In this document: in pieces, positions 26,088 through 34,500 of the stretch | How positions within the stretch are numbered: position 1 is the stretch's first letter | Layout: each line of letters opens with the position of its first letter | Assembly (NCBI GenBank): GCA_015223225.1 | Contig: JADFCQ010000001.1 | Location: 62,001-126,000 of the forward strand | Direction: 5' to 3' | Source of the DNA: Acetobacteraceae bacterium H6797 | Lineage (GTDB): Bacteria > Pseudomonadota > Alphaproteobacteria > Acetobacterales > Acetobacteraceae | Length of the DNA stretch: 64,000 nucleotides | Program-made: the position numbers and the translations under genes | The notes under the pieces: generated by a model | Told to the model about the DNA's origin: nothing | Seen by the model: the letters and a program-made list of their open reading frames with translations, nothing else | Databases searched by the model: none

Positions 26088-27197
26088 TTGCCAGCCCCCC
26101 GTCCGGAAGCCAGGACCAGCCTTCGGCGCCGGCTGGCTCGCCAGCTCGTGCTTGCGGCCTGCTGTCTCCTGCCCGCCATCGCTTCGGCTCAGGTGCCGGC
26201 CCATGAGGGAAAGGCGCCGCCCATTTCGCTGCGCGTCGTGGGGGGAGCTGCGAATTTCAGCCATTACAACGCGCTGGAAGTGCCTTTCTGGCGGGACGCC
26301 CTGCCGCAGCGCACGGAAGGCCGGCTTCGCGCCGAGCTGACGCCTTATGACCATGGCGGGGTGCGGCCCGAGGACTTGATGCGGCTCGTCCAGCTCGGGG
26401 TAATCTCCGTCGCCACCGTGCCGCTGGCCCTGATCGCGAGCGAAGAGCCCGCCTTCCTCGCGCCGGACCTGCCGCTCATGCGGAACGATATCGCGAACCT
26501 ACGCGCCGCCGTGGATCGCTGGCGGCCCCAGATGGCCAAGCAGCTGAACGAGCAGTACGGGCTGGAACTGCTCGGCATCCACTCCTACCCGGCCCAGCTT
26601 CTCTTCTGCCAGGCGCCGCTGAGCAGCCTCTCCGACCTCGCCGGCCGCAAGGTGCGCGGCGCGGGGCCGGATCAGTCCGATCTGCTCCGCGCGCTCAAGG
26701 CTGACCCCGTCATCATGCCCTTCGCCGATATCCGGGCGGGGCTTCGCCTTGGGCAGGTGAGCTGCGCCATCACGGGCGGGCTGCCGGGGCTGGAAACCGG
26801 GCTGCATCACGAAACGCGCTACCTCTATGCCCTGCCCATCAGCTGGAACCTCAACGCCGTCGTGGTCTCCCGCGACACCCTGACCGCGCTGACGCCGCCG
26901 CTCGCCGCCGAATTGCTCGAGGCGACCCGCTCGCTCGAAGCCATGATGTGGCAGGCGACGGAGAAGGCCACCGAGGCCGCCCCGCTCTGCGCCACCGGCA
27001 AGGAGAGCTGCCCGCCCGGCCTGCCGCGCGGCGCCATGACGCTGGTCGAGGCCACGGCCGACGAGCAGGCCTATCGCGAGCGGCTGGTGCGGGAGAACGT
27101 CCTGCCGGACTGGGCCCGCCGCTGCGGTGACGGCTGCCGCGAGCCCTGGAACGCCTATCTTGGCCCGCCCAACGGCCCGGCCTTCCCGCGAGACTGA
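26088..27197 (+). CDS. Orphan TRAP-transporter DctP-type substrate-binding protein (paralogue 1)
   Basis: An exported binding protein of about 369 residues. The frame is open from 25947, but the signal peptide (RRRLARQLVLAACCLLPAIASAQ) points to a start near the TTG at 26088. The mature part begins SLRVVGGAANFSHYNALEVPFW and has the DctP pattern, including SSLSDLAGRKVRG. It is clearly related to the protein at 35406 along its whole length. Both share two late Cys pairs (here CATGKESC and CGDGC). No TRAP membrane subunits lie nearby, so it either serves distant permeases or acts in sensing. The helicase gene follows by 45 bp. Confidence 0.85.
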   Translation: MPAPRPEARTSLRRRLARQLVLAACCLLPAIASAQVPAHEGKAPPISLRVVGGAANFSHYNALEVPFWRDALPQRTEGRLRAELTPYDHGGVRPEDLMRLVQLGVISVATVPLALIASEEPAFLAPDLPLMRNDIANLRAAVDRWRPQMAKQLNEQYGLELLGIHSYPAQLLFCQAPLSSLSDLAGRKVRGAGPDQSDLLRALKADPVIMPFADIRAGLRLGQVSCAITGGLPGLETGLHHETRYLYALPISWNLNAVVVSRDTLTALTPPLAAELLEATRSLEAMMWQATEKATEAAPLCATGKESCPPGLPRGAMTLVEATADEQAYRERLVRENVLPDWARRCGDGCREPWNAYLGPPNGPAFPRD

Positions 27198-27242
27198 CGA
27201 GCCGTCTCGACAGGGCCCGGCCAGGGCTGGCATAAGGCCCCT

Positions 27243-29648
27243 GTGCCGGGAACATTGCCAGAACCTTTCGCGCGCTGGTTTGCCGACAAGGGCTGGAAGC
27301 CGCGCGATCATCAACTCGCGCTCCTCGCCGCGGCCAAGGCCGGCCGCTCCGCCCTGCTCATCGCGCCGACCGGCGGCGGCAAGACGCTGGCGGGCTTTCT
27401 CCCGAGCCTCGTGGACCTCGCCGAACACCCGGCCGAGGGGCTGCACACCCTCTATATCTCGCCGCTGAAGGCGCTCGCCGTCGACATCGCCCGCAACCTC
27501 GTCACCCCCGTCGAGGAAATGGGCCTGCCCATCCGCATCGAGACCCGCACCGGCGATACCCCCCAGGCCAAGCGCGTGCAGTTGCGGCGAGACCCGCCGC
27601 AGCTCCTGCTGACCACGCCCGAGAGCCTGGAACTGCTGCTTTCCTCGCCGGAATCGCCCAGGCTCTTCGCCGGGCTGAAGGCCGTGATCGTGGACGAGAT
27701 TCACGCGCTCGCGGGCACCAAGCGCGGCGACCAGCTGGCCCTCTGCCTCGCCCGCCTCAGCCGCCTCGCGCCCGGCTGCCGCCGCGTCGGCCTCTCGGCC
27801 ACCGTCAACGAGCCCACGCCCCTGCTGCGCTACTGCTCTCCCACCGCGCGGACGAGCGATGTCTCGCTGATCCGGGGCGCGCCGGGCGCCATGCCGCGCA
27901 CGGCCATCATGCTGCCCGAAGGGCGGCTTCCCTGGGGCGGGCAGATGGGCCTCGCCTCGGCGCCGCAGATCCTCGAAGCCATCGCGGCAGCCAAGGTTAC
28001 GATCGTCTTCGTCAATACGCGCGCCCAGTCAGAACTGCTCTTCCAGGCCCTCTGGCGCCTGAATGACGAGAACCTGCCCATCGGCCTCCACCACGGCTCC
28101 CTCACCCTCGACCAGCGCCACAAGGTCGAGGGCGCCATGGTCGAGGGCCGGCTGCGCGCCATCATCGCCACCGCCTCGCTCGACATGGGCATCGACTGGG
28201 GCGCCGTGGACCAAGTCATCCAGGTCGGCGCGCCCAAGGGCGTCGCGCGCCTGCTCCAACGCATCGGCCGCGCGAACCACCGGATGGACGAGGCCTCCAA
28301 CGCCATCCTCGTCCCGGCCAATCGCTTCGAGGTCATCGAATGCCTCGCCGCGCGCCAGGCCATCGCCGCCAGCGAACTCGACGGCGACCCACCACCCCCT
28401 GGCGCGCTGGACGTGCTCTGCCAGCACATCCTCGCCATGGCCTGCGCCGCGCCCTTCCTGGCCGATGATCTCTACGCCGAGGTCACCAGCGCCGCGCCCT
28501 ATGCCGACCTCTCCCGCCGCGACTTCGACGACTGCCTCGGCTTCGTCCAGAACGGCGGCTATGCGCTCTCGGCCTATGAACGGCACCAGAAGCTCTTCCG
28601 CGACAGCGAAGGGCTCTATCACGTCCGCGACGAGCGCGTCGTCCGGCAGCTCAAGCTCAATCTGGGCACCATCGTCGACATGCCCATGATCAAGGTCCGC
28701 CTGAAGGGCGGCCCGGTGCTGGGCGAGGTCGAGGAATGGTTCACCAATTCCCTCACCCCAGGCGACAATTTCCTCTTCGCAGGCCGCACCCTGCGCTTCG
28801 AGGGGCTGAACGGCATCACCGCCATCGTCTCCCCCGGCCGCGACGACGAAATCCGCGTGCCCACCTGGGCCGGCAGCCGCATGCCGCTCTCCACCTTCCT
28901 CGCCTCGCGCGTCCGCGCCATCCTGGCCGATCCCTCGCGCTGGAAGGCCCTGCCCGCCTCGGTGCAGGAATGGCTTGCCCTCCAGCGCCGCCGCTCGGAA
29001 CTGCCCAAGCCCGACGGCCTCCTCGTCGAGACCTTCCCGCGCGGGGGCCGCTGGTTCCTCGTCGCCTATGGCTTCGAGGGGCGCCTAGCCCACCAATCCC
29101 TCGGCATGCTCGTCACCCGCCGGATGGAACGGCTCGGCATGGGCCCGCTCGGCTATCTCGCGACCGACTACGTCCTCTGCTGCTGGTCCGCCTTCGAGCC
29201 CACCGAGGTCGAGCGCCTTTTCGAGGAAGACCTGCTCGGCGAAGAGTTGGAGGAGTGGATGGCCGAAAGCAGCGTCCTCCGCCGCTCCTTCCGTAACATC
29301 GCCATCATCGCCGGGCTCATCGACCGCACCCATCCCGGCATCGAGAAATCCGGCCGCCAGATGAGCATGAGCGCCGACCTCATCTATGACGTGCTCCGCA
29401 AATACGAGCCGGACCACATCCTCCTCCGCGCCACCCGCGCCGAAGCCCGCGCAGGCCTCACCGATATCGGCCGCATCGGCGCCCTGCTGGCCCGCGCCCG
29501 CGGCCATATCACCCACCGCATCCTCGACCGCGTCTCTCCCCTCGCCGTCCCCGCCATGATCGAACAAGGCCGCGAATGGGTCTCCGGCTCGGCCGAGGAA
29601 GACCTCCTCGCCGAAGCAGAGGCCCTGGTGGCGGAGGCTTTGGCCTAG
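27243..29648 (+). CDS. Ligase-associated Lhr-like DEXH-box DNA helicase
   Basis: An 801-residue superfamily 2 helicase of the Lhr-core type. Motif I is APTGGGKTLAGFLPS, motif II VDEIHALAGTKRG, motif III GLSATV and motif VI QRIGRANHRMDE. The winged-helix and Lhr C-terminal core domains follow, through GRQMSMSADLIYDVLRKYEPDHILL. It matches the ligase-associated DNA damage response helicase group, normally encoded with an ATP-dependent ligase, an exonuclease and a phosphoesterase. Here only the phosphoesterase is present, on the far side of a foldback element. The start is a GTG at 27243. Its TAG stop lies in the outermost bases of that element. Confidence 0.92.
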   Translation: MPGTLPEPFARWFADKGWKPRDHQLALLAAAKAGRSALLIAPTGGGKTLAGFLPSLVDLAEHPAEGLHTLYISPLKALAVDIARNLVTPVEEMGLPIRIETRTGDTPQAKRVQLRRDPPQLLLTTPESLELLLSSPESPRLFAGLKAVIVDEIHALAGTKRGDQLALCLARLSRLAPGCRRVGLSATVNEPTPLLRYCSPTARTSDVSLIRGAPGAMPRTAIMLPEGRLPWGGQMGLASAPQILEAIAAAKVTIVFVNTRAQSELLFQALWRLNDENLPIGLHHGSLTLDQRHKVEGAMVEGRLRAIIATASLDMGIDWGAVDQVIQVGAPKGVARLLQRIGRANHRMDEASNAILVPANRFEVIECLAARQAIAASELDGDPPPPGALDVLCQHILAMACAAPFLADDLYAEVTSAAPYADLSRRDFDDCLGFVQNGGYALSAYERHQKLFRDSEGLYHVRDERVVRQLKLNLGTIVDMPMIKVRLKGGPVLGEVEEWFTNSLTPGDNFLFAGRTLRFEGLNGITAIVSPGRDDEIRVPTWAGSRMPLSTFLASRVRAILADPSRWKALPASVQEWLALQRRRSELPKPDGLLVETFPRGGRWFLVAYGFEGRLAHQSLGMLVTRRMERLGMGPLGYLATDYVLCCWSAFEPTEVERLFEEDLLGEELEEWMAESSVLRRSFRNIAIIAGLIDRTHPGIEKSGRQMSMSADLIYDVLRKYEPDHILLRATRAEARAGLTDIGRIGALLARARGHITHRILDRVSPLAVPAMIEQGREWVSGSAEEDLLAEAEALVAEALA

Positions 29649-29887
29649 GATGGGTCATGTCGTTCTCCCAGGGGGCGCTGCCCCCTGGACCCCCGGCAAG
29701 AACCTGAGGTTCTTGCATCTCCCGCTAGTTTGCTGTGATTGCGGAGGGGGTCTGCTCGCGGGCAAAGCCGCCGCGAGCAGACCCCCTCCGCAATCACAGC
29801 CATTAATGGAAGGTCCAGGAAACTCAGTTTCCTGGCGGGGAGCCCGAGGGGCAGAGCCCCTCGGAAGCACAACATCACCATCTCAGG
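29645..29887. repeat. 243-bp foldback element with nested hairpins
   Basis: The centre is a perfect inverted repeat of 30-bp arms (29732-29761 and 29771-29800) around a 9-base loop. Each side carries two small hairpins, all with 9-bp arms and 3-base loops: 29668-29688, 29696-29716, 29815-29835 and 29844-29864. The left side, read outward, resembles the reverse complement of the right side to the ends (CCTAGGATGG and CCATCTCAGG), giving two arms of 117 bp. It encodes no credible protein and has no obvious target duplication. The GGGGC-GCCCC hairpins recall dispersed intergenic repeats of GC-rich alphaproteobacteria. Confidence 0.85.
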
Positions 29888-29897
29888 ACCAGAGACT

Positions 29898-30656
29898 ATG
29901 ACAGCAGCGCCGGTGCATTTGGGTGGGGAGAGGGTCATGCTCGACCCGGGCGGCGTGGCCATGCTGGCGTTGCGGCGGGTGATGGTGGTGTCGGACCTTC
30001 ATTTGGAGAAGGGCAGTCATTTCGCGCAGGGCGGGCGGTTCGTGCCGCCATACGACACGCGGGAGACGCTGACGAAGCTGGCGGGGCTGGTGCGGCTCTA
30101 TGGCCCTAAGCGGCTGGTGATGCTGGGCGACAGTTTCCATGACGCGGCGGGGCCGGGGCGGATGCAGCCGCAGGACAAGGCCATGCTGGAGCAGATCGTC
30201 TCGGGGCTGGAGGTGATCTGGGTGCTCGGCAACCATGACCCGGTGCCGCCGGAGGGCCTGGCGGGGCAGGTCGTGGAGGAATGGCGCGAAGGCTCGCTGG
30301 TGATGCGGCACCAGGGCGGCGGCCCAGGGGCCGAGATCAGCGGGCATTGCCACCCCAAGGCGAGCCTGCCGACGCGGGCGGGGCCGGTGACGCGGCCCTG
30401 CTTTCTCTTCGACGGTCGGCGTCTGCTGATGCCGGCTTTCGGCGCCTATACGGGCGGGCTGGACGTGCGCAGCCCGGCCATCGCCACACTGTTTCCCCGT
30501 GGCGGGCGGGCCTTCCTGCTGGGCAAGGAGCGGCTCTATAGCGGCCAGACAGGGCCGCTCCGGGCGCCGGCGGTGAAGCCGGAGATGGCGCTGCCCCCGC
30601 TCACGGTGGAAGGCGGGACGGTGGCGAAAATGCGCCAAGGCCCTACATCTGGGTAA
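29898..30656 (+). CDS. pdeM: Ligase-associated DNA damage response metallophosphoesterase PdeM
   Basis: A 252-residue calcineurin-like phosphoesterase with VVSDLHLEKGSHFAQ, VMLGDSFHDA, WVLGNHDP and GHCHPKA, the metal-binding motifs in the order typical of the ligase-associated (PdeM) group. PPYDTRETLTKL is also typical. The start at 29898, with weak CAGAG upstream, keeps the short N-terminal strand LGGERVMLDPGG found in the family; a Met at 29937 is the alternative. The likely role is phosphodiester or nucleotide trimming in a repair pathway with the Lhr-like helicase. The last base of its TAA stop is the A of the photolyase ATG. Confidence 0.88.
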   Translation: MTAAPVHLGGERVMLDPGGVAMLALRRVMVVSDLHLEKGSHFAQGGRFVPPYDTRETLTKLAGLVRLYGPKRLVMLGDSFHDAAGPGRMQPQDKAMLEQIVSGLEVIWVLGNHDPVPPEGLAGQVVEEWREGSLVMRHQGGGPGAEISGHCHPKASLPTRAGPVTRPCFLFDGRRLLMPAFGAYTGGLDVRSPAIATLFPRGGRAFLLGKERLYSGQTGPLRAPAVKPEMALPPLTVEGGTVAKMRQGPTSG

Positions 30657-32113
30657 TGACCGCGCCTGCCCTGCTCTGGTTCCGCCAGGATCTCCGCCTG
30701 GCCGATAACCCCGCCCTCCACGCCGCGCTGGCGGAGGGCGGCGAGATTCTGCCCGTCTTTATCCACGATACCGCGGCCGAGCGAGGCCTGGGCGGCGCCT
30801 CGGCCTGGTGGCTGCATCACAGTCTGACGGCGCTCTCGGCGGCGCTGGAAAAGCGCGGCGCGGCCCTGCTGACGCTGCGGGGCGATGCGAAGGCCCTGAT
30901 CCCCGAGTTGGCCGCCAAGATCGGCGCCGGGGGCATCCATGCCGGGCGGATGGTCGAGCCCTGGGCGCGGCGGCGGGACGAGGCGGTGCATAAGGCGCTT
31001 GAGAAGCAGGGGCGGAAGCTCGAGCTTCACACTTCGCAGGTGCTGATCGAGCCGCATCGGCTGCGTTCAGGCGCCGGAAGCCCTTATGCGGTCTATACGC
31101 CCTTCGCCAAGGCGGCGATGGAGCGCTACGAGCCGAGGCCGCCCATTCCGGCGCCCGGCAAGATCCCCGGCGCCACGCCGCCGGTGAAGCCCGAGCCCGT
31201 CGCCTCCTGGCACCTGCTGCCGCGCGCGCCGGTGCCGGATTGGGCGAAGGAATTCCCAGCCCGCTGGACGCCCGGCGAAGCCGGCGCCCTGAAAAAGCTC
31301 GGCGCGTTTATCGAAGATGGGCTGAAAAACTACGATTCGCGCCGAGACCTCCCCGGTATCGACGGTAGTTCCTCGCTTTCGCCGCATCTGCATTGGGGCG
31401 AAGTCTCGCCGCGCCAGGTTTTCCATGCGGTTTCGGAGAGCAAAGTCACCGGCAAGGGCGCCGAGGTATTCCTCAAGGAAATTCTCTGGCGGGAGTTTTC
31501 CTATCATTTGCTGTGGCATCGGCCGGAAATGCCCGAGAAGCCGCTACGTCACGAGTATTCGCACTTCCCCTGGAAGCCGGATGCGGCTTTGCTGACGGCA
31601 TGGCAACAGGGGCGCACTGGATATCCGATCGTCGACGCGGGCATGCGTCAGCTCTGGCGCACGGGCTGGATGCACAACCGGGTGCGGATGATCGTGGCCA
31701 GCCTGCTCGTGAAGCATATGCTCCAGCCCTGGCATCAGGGCGAGGCCTGGTTCTGGGACACGCTGGTGGATGCGGACCTCGCCAGCAACGCGGCCAATTG
31801 GCAGTGGGTGGCGGGCTGCGGCACCGACGCGGCGCCCTATTTCCGCATTTTCAACCCGATGCTGCAGGGCGAGAAATTCGATCCGGACGGGGATTACGTG
31901 CGCCGATGGGTGCCGGAACTGGCGAAGGTTCCGGCCAAATGGATCCACAAGCCTTGGGAAGCGCCGGATATCGTCCTGGCCCAGGCCGGGCTGCGGCTGG
32001 GGCGGGATTATCCCTTGCCCGTCGTGGACCATGCCAAGGGCCGCGCCCGGGCCCTGGCCGCGCTTGCCGAGGTGACGGGCAAGTCCCGTCAGGGAGGCGG
32101 TGATGAGGGGTAG
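30656..32113 (+). CDS. phrB: Deoxyribodipyrimidine photolyase, class I CPD type
   Basis: A 485-residue photolyase. The N-terminal antenna domain begins ALLWFRQDLRLADNPALHAAL. The FAD domain includes SLSPHLHWGEVSPRQVF, EILWREFSYHLLWHRPEMP, GYPIVDAGMRQLWRTGWMHN and NWQWVAGCGTDAAPYFRIFN. The Trp residues for electron transfer to flavin lie in these last blocks. It splits cyclobutane pyrimidine dimers with blue light. Its ATG overlaps the pdeM stop, and its own end overlaps the next phosphoesterase gene, so it belongs to a compact repair operon. Confidence 0.94.
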   Translation: MTAPALLWFRQDLRLADNPALHAALAEGGEILPVFIHDTAAERGLGGASAWWLHHSLTALSAALEKRGAALLTLRGDAKALIPELAAKIGAGGIHAGRMVEPWARRRDEAVHKALEKQGRKLELHTSQVLIEPHRLRSGAGSPYAVYTPFAKAAMERYEPRPPIPAPGKIPGATPPVKPEPVASWHLLPRAPVPDWAKEFPARWTPGEAGALKKLGAFIEDGLKNYDSRRDLPGIDGSSSLSPHLHWGEVSPRQVFHAVSESKVTGKGAEVFLKEILWREFSYHLLWHRPEMPEKPLRHEYSHFPWKPDAALLTAWQQGRTGYPIVDAGMRQLWRTGWMHNRVRMIVASLLVKHMLQPWHQGEAWFWDTLVDADLASNAANWQWVAGCGTDAAPYFRIFNPMLQGEKFDPDGDYVRRWVPELAKVPAKWIHKPWEAPDIVLAQAGLRLGRDYPLPVVDHAKGRARALAALAEVTGKSRQGGGDEG

Positions 32114-32894
32114 CGGCGCCGAGCCCATCACCTATCCCCTCTTCGCCGCGCCGGAACGCGATGAGGCGCTGCTGCCCGACCCCCGCACCCTGCGCCGCCG
32201 CTTCGCCGGCATCCGCGTGGTGGGCGACGTGCATGGCGATGCCGAAGGGTTCGAGATGGCGGCGGAGGGCGCCCGGGCGGCCGGGCTCTTCCTCATCCAG
32301 CTCGGCGACCTCACCGATCGGGGGCCGGATGCGCCGGGCGTGCTGCGGACGATGTTCCGCCTGATCGACGAGGGCACCGGCCTCTTCGTCCTCGGCAATC
32401 ACGACCATAAGCTGCGCCGGGCGCTGACGGGGGCCAATCTCCGCCCCGATCCCGAGGGGCTGGAGCTGACGCTCGTGCAGCTCGGCCTTTCGGAAGATGG
32501 CGAGGATCTGGCGCGGCGCATGATCGACGAGGTGGGCCGCGCCCCCGCCTGGCTGCGGCTCGGCCAGCGCATCTTCGTCCATGGCGGCTTCCACACGGCG
32601 ATGCTGCGCGAGCCGCCGCCGCCGGGCGCGGGGCTGCGCCGGCCGGAAGGGCCGGTGACGCGGGCGTTGTTCGGCGAAATCACCGGCCGGGTGCGCGACG
32701 ATGGCTATCCCGAGCGGCTGCATCGCTGGATCGACCGGGTGCCGCCCGGCATCATCGTCTATTGCGGCCATGAGACGCGCTCCACCGACGGGCGGCCGGC
32801 GACGGTCACGGGCGCGCAGGGCGGTGTCGCGGTCTTCGTCGATACCGGCGCCGGCAAGGGCGGGCATCTGAGCTGGATCGACCTGGGCTGGTAG
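32103..32894 (+). CDS. Calcineurin-like metallophosphoesterase (Ser/Thr phosphatase-like)
   Basis: A 263-residue phosphoesterase with VVGDVHGDAEGFEMA, IQLGDLTDRGPDAPG, FVLGNHDHKL, IFVHGGFHTAML and YCGHETRST, a complete set of metal ligands of the PrpE/PPP-like type. It is only distantly related to PdeM two genes upstream. The substrate may be a phosphoprotein or a dinucleotide. The start is the ATG at 32103, six bases after GGGAGG; a GTG at 32100 is in frame. It overlaps the photolyase by 11 bp and converges on the second photolyase with a 3-bp gap. Confidence 0.88.
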   Translation: MRGSGAEPITYPLFAAPERDEALLPDPRTLRRRFAGIRVVGDVHGDAEGFEMAAEGARAAGLFLIQLGDLTDRGPDAPGVLRTMFRLIDEGTGLFVLGNHDHKLRRALTGANLRPDPEGLELTLVQLGLSEDGEDLARRMIDEVGRAPAWLRLGQRIFVHGGFHTAMLREPPPPGAGLRRPEGPVTRALFGEITGRVRDDGYPERLHRWIDRVPPGIIVYCGHETRSTDGRPATVTGAQGGVAVFVDTGAGKGGHLSWIDLGW

Positions 32895-32897
32895 GCC

Positions 32898-34445
32898 TCA
32901 GTAGTCCGGCGACATGGCCGGGCTCTTCAGGAAGGCCGCCGCCTGGCTGCGCATGGCCTTGATCTTCTCGGGCGCCATGCGGGCCAGGTTCTTCAGCGGC
33001 ATGGCCATGCGCGTATTGCCCGCGAGGCGGTCGGCATGCCGCGCCACGAAATCCCAGTAGAGGAAATTGAAGGGGCAGGCCTTCTCGCCCGTCTGCTTCT
33101 TCGGGTCATAAGCGCAGCGCCCGCAATAATCCGACTGCCGGTTGATATAGGCGCCCGAGGCCGCATAGGGCTTGCTGCCCATGGTGCCGCCATCGGCGAA
33201 GAGCGCCATGCCATGCGTGTTGGGCAACTGCACCCATTCGACCGCATCGGCATAGACGGCGAGATACCAGTCACTCACCTGTTTCGGTGCGATGCCCGCG
33301 AGCAGGGCGAAATTGCCGGTGACCATCAGCCGCTGGATGTGATGGGCATAGGCGAAATCCCTCGTCTGGCCGATGGCCTGGGCGAGGCAGTTCATCCGTG
33401 TCTCGCCCGTCCAATAGAAGCCGGGCAGGTCGCGCTGGGCTTGGAATTCGTTGCGCTCGGCGTAATCGGGCATGAAATGCCAGTAGAGGCCGCGGACGAA
33501 TTCGCGCCAGCCGAGAATCTGGCGGATGAAGCCCTCCACGGCATTGAGCGGCGCCCTGCCCTCGCGCCATTCCCGCTCGGCCGCCTCGCAGACCTCCAGC
33601 GGATCGAGCAGGCCGAGATTGAGGCTGGTGGAGACCAGGCTGTGGAAGAGGCGCGGCTCACCCTCGGCCATGGCATCCTGAAAGTCGCCGAAACGCGGCA
33701 GGCGCTGCTCGAGGAAGGCCTCCAGCCCGAGCCGCGCCGCCTTGGCGGAAACGGGCCAGTCGAAACTCTCGATGCGGCCAAAGGCCTTGGGGAATTCCCG
33801 CTCCACCAGGGCGATCACTTCCTTGGTTCGCAAATCGGGCGGGAAGCGCGGCCCGGCGGGGATCTCGATGCCGGCCGGCAGCGCGGCGCGGTTCTCCGGG
33901 TCGAAGTTCCAGCGGCCGCCGGCGGGTTCGTCGCCTTCCATCAACAGCCGGTAGCGGCGGCGCATCTCGCGATAGAAGAACTCCATCCGCAGCGCCTTCC
34001 GCTCCTCGGCCCAGTCCGCGAAATCCTGGCGGGAGGCGAGGAAACGGTCATCTTCCCGGATCTCGACCGGCAGGCCGAAGCGCTTCTCCCAGCCCTGAAC
34101 CTGGGCGAGCAGCCGCCATTCCCCCGGCCAAGTGACCACGATCCGCGAAGGCTTCACGCGCTCCACGGCGCGGGCCACTTCGCCATCCAGGCTCTGCGTA
34201 TTCGCCGGATCGTCGAGGCGGATATGCTCGACCCTGACCTTCCGCGCGGCCAGCGCCGCCGAGAAATGCCGCATGGCGGCGAGGAAGAGCGCGATGCGCT
34301 GGCGATGGCTGGGCACCAACTCGCCCTCTTCGCGCACTTCCATCAGCAGGACGGTGTCGCGCTCGCGATCGAGGTCGCGCAGGGCCGCGATCTTCGGGCT
34401 CAGCTGATCCCCGAAGATCACACGAAGCACACCGCCCTTGGCCAT
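32898..34445 (-). CDS. Iron-sulfur bacterial cryptochrome/(6-4) photolyase
   Basis: A 515-residue protein of the FeS-BCP group (PhrB of Agrobacterium, CryB of Rhodobacter). It begins LRVIFGDQLSPKIAALRDLD. The four 4Fe-4S cysteines are visible: one in RMNCLAQAIGQ and three in the spacing C-x2-C-x12-C (CGRCAYDPK through KACPFNFLYW). The flavin site includes GWREFVRGLYWHFMPDY and NGFALLAGI-like text (here GNFALLAGIAPKQVSDWY). Members repair (6-4) photoproducts with a ribolumazine antenna. The start at 34445 has GGAGG upstream; the frame extends to 34466. It faces the CPD photolyase operon tail to tail. Confidence 0.93.
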   Translation of the reverse strand: MAKGGVLRVIFGDQLSPKIAALRDLDRERDTVLLMEVREEGELVPSHRQRIALFLAAMRHFSAALAARKVRVEHIRLDDPANTQSLDGEVARAVERVKPSRIVVTWPGEWRLLAQVQGWEKRFGLPVEIREDDRFLASRQDFADWAEERKALRMEFFYREMRRRYRLLMEGDEPAGGRWNFDPENRAALPAGIEIPAGPRFPPDLRTKEVIALVEREFPKAFGRIESFDWPVSAKAARLGLEAFLEQRLPRFGDFQDAMAEGEPRLFHSLVSTSLNLGLLDPLEVCEAAEREWREGRAPLNAVEGFIRQILGWREFVRGLYWHFMPDYAERNEFQAQRDLPGFYWTGETRMNCLAQAIGQTRDFAYAHHIQRLMVTGNFALLAGIAPKQVSDWYLAVYADAVEWVQLPNTHGMALFADGGTMGSKPYAASGAYINRQSDYCGRCAYDPKKQTGEKACPFNFLYWDFVARHADRLAGNTRMAMPLKNLARMAPEKIKAMRSQAAAFLKSPAMSPDY

Positions 34446-34500
34446 CCGATCCTCCATGCACCTCATCCGGAGATAGGGGCGAAGCGAAGAGGCGAAAGGT

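Noticed and set aside
29650..29901. Open frames within the foldback element on both strands
   Set aside because: Their sequence is dictated by palindromes; the encoded text is repetitive and has no start signal.
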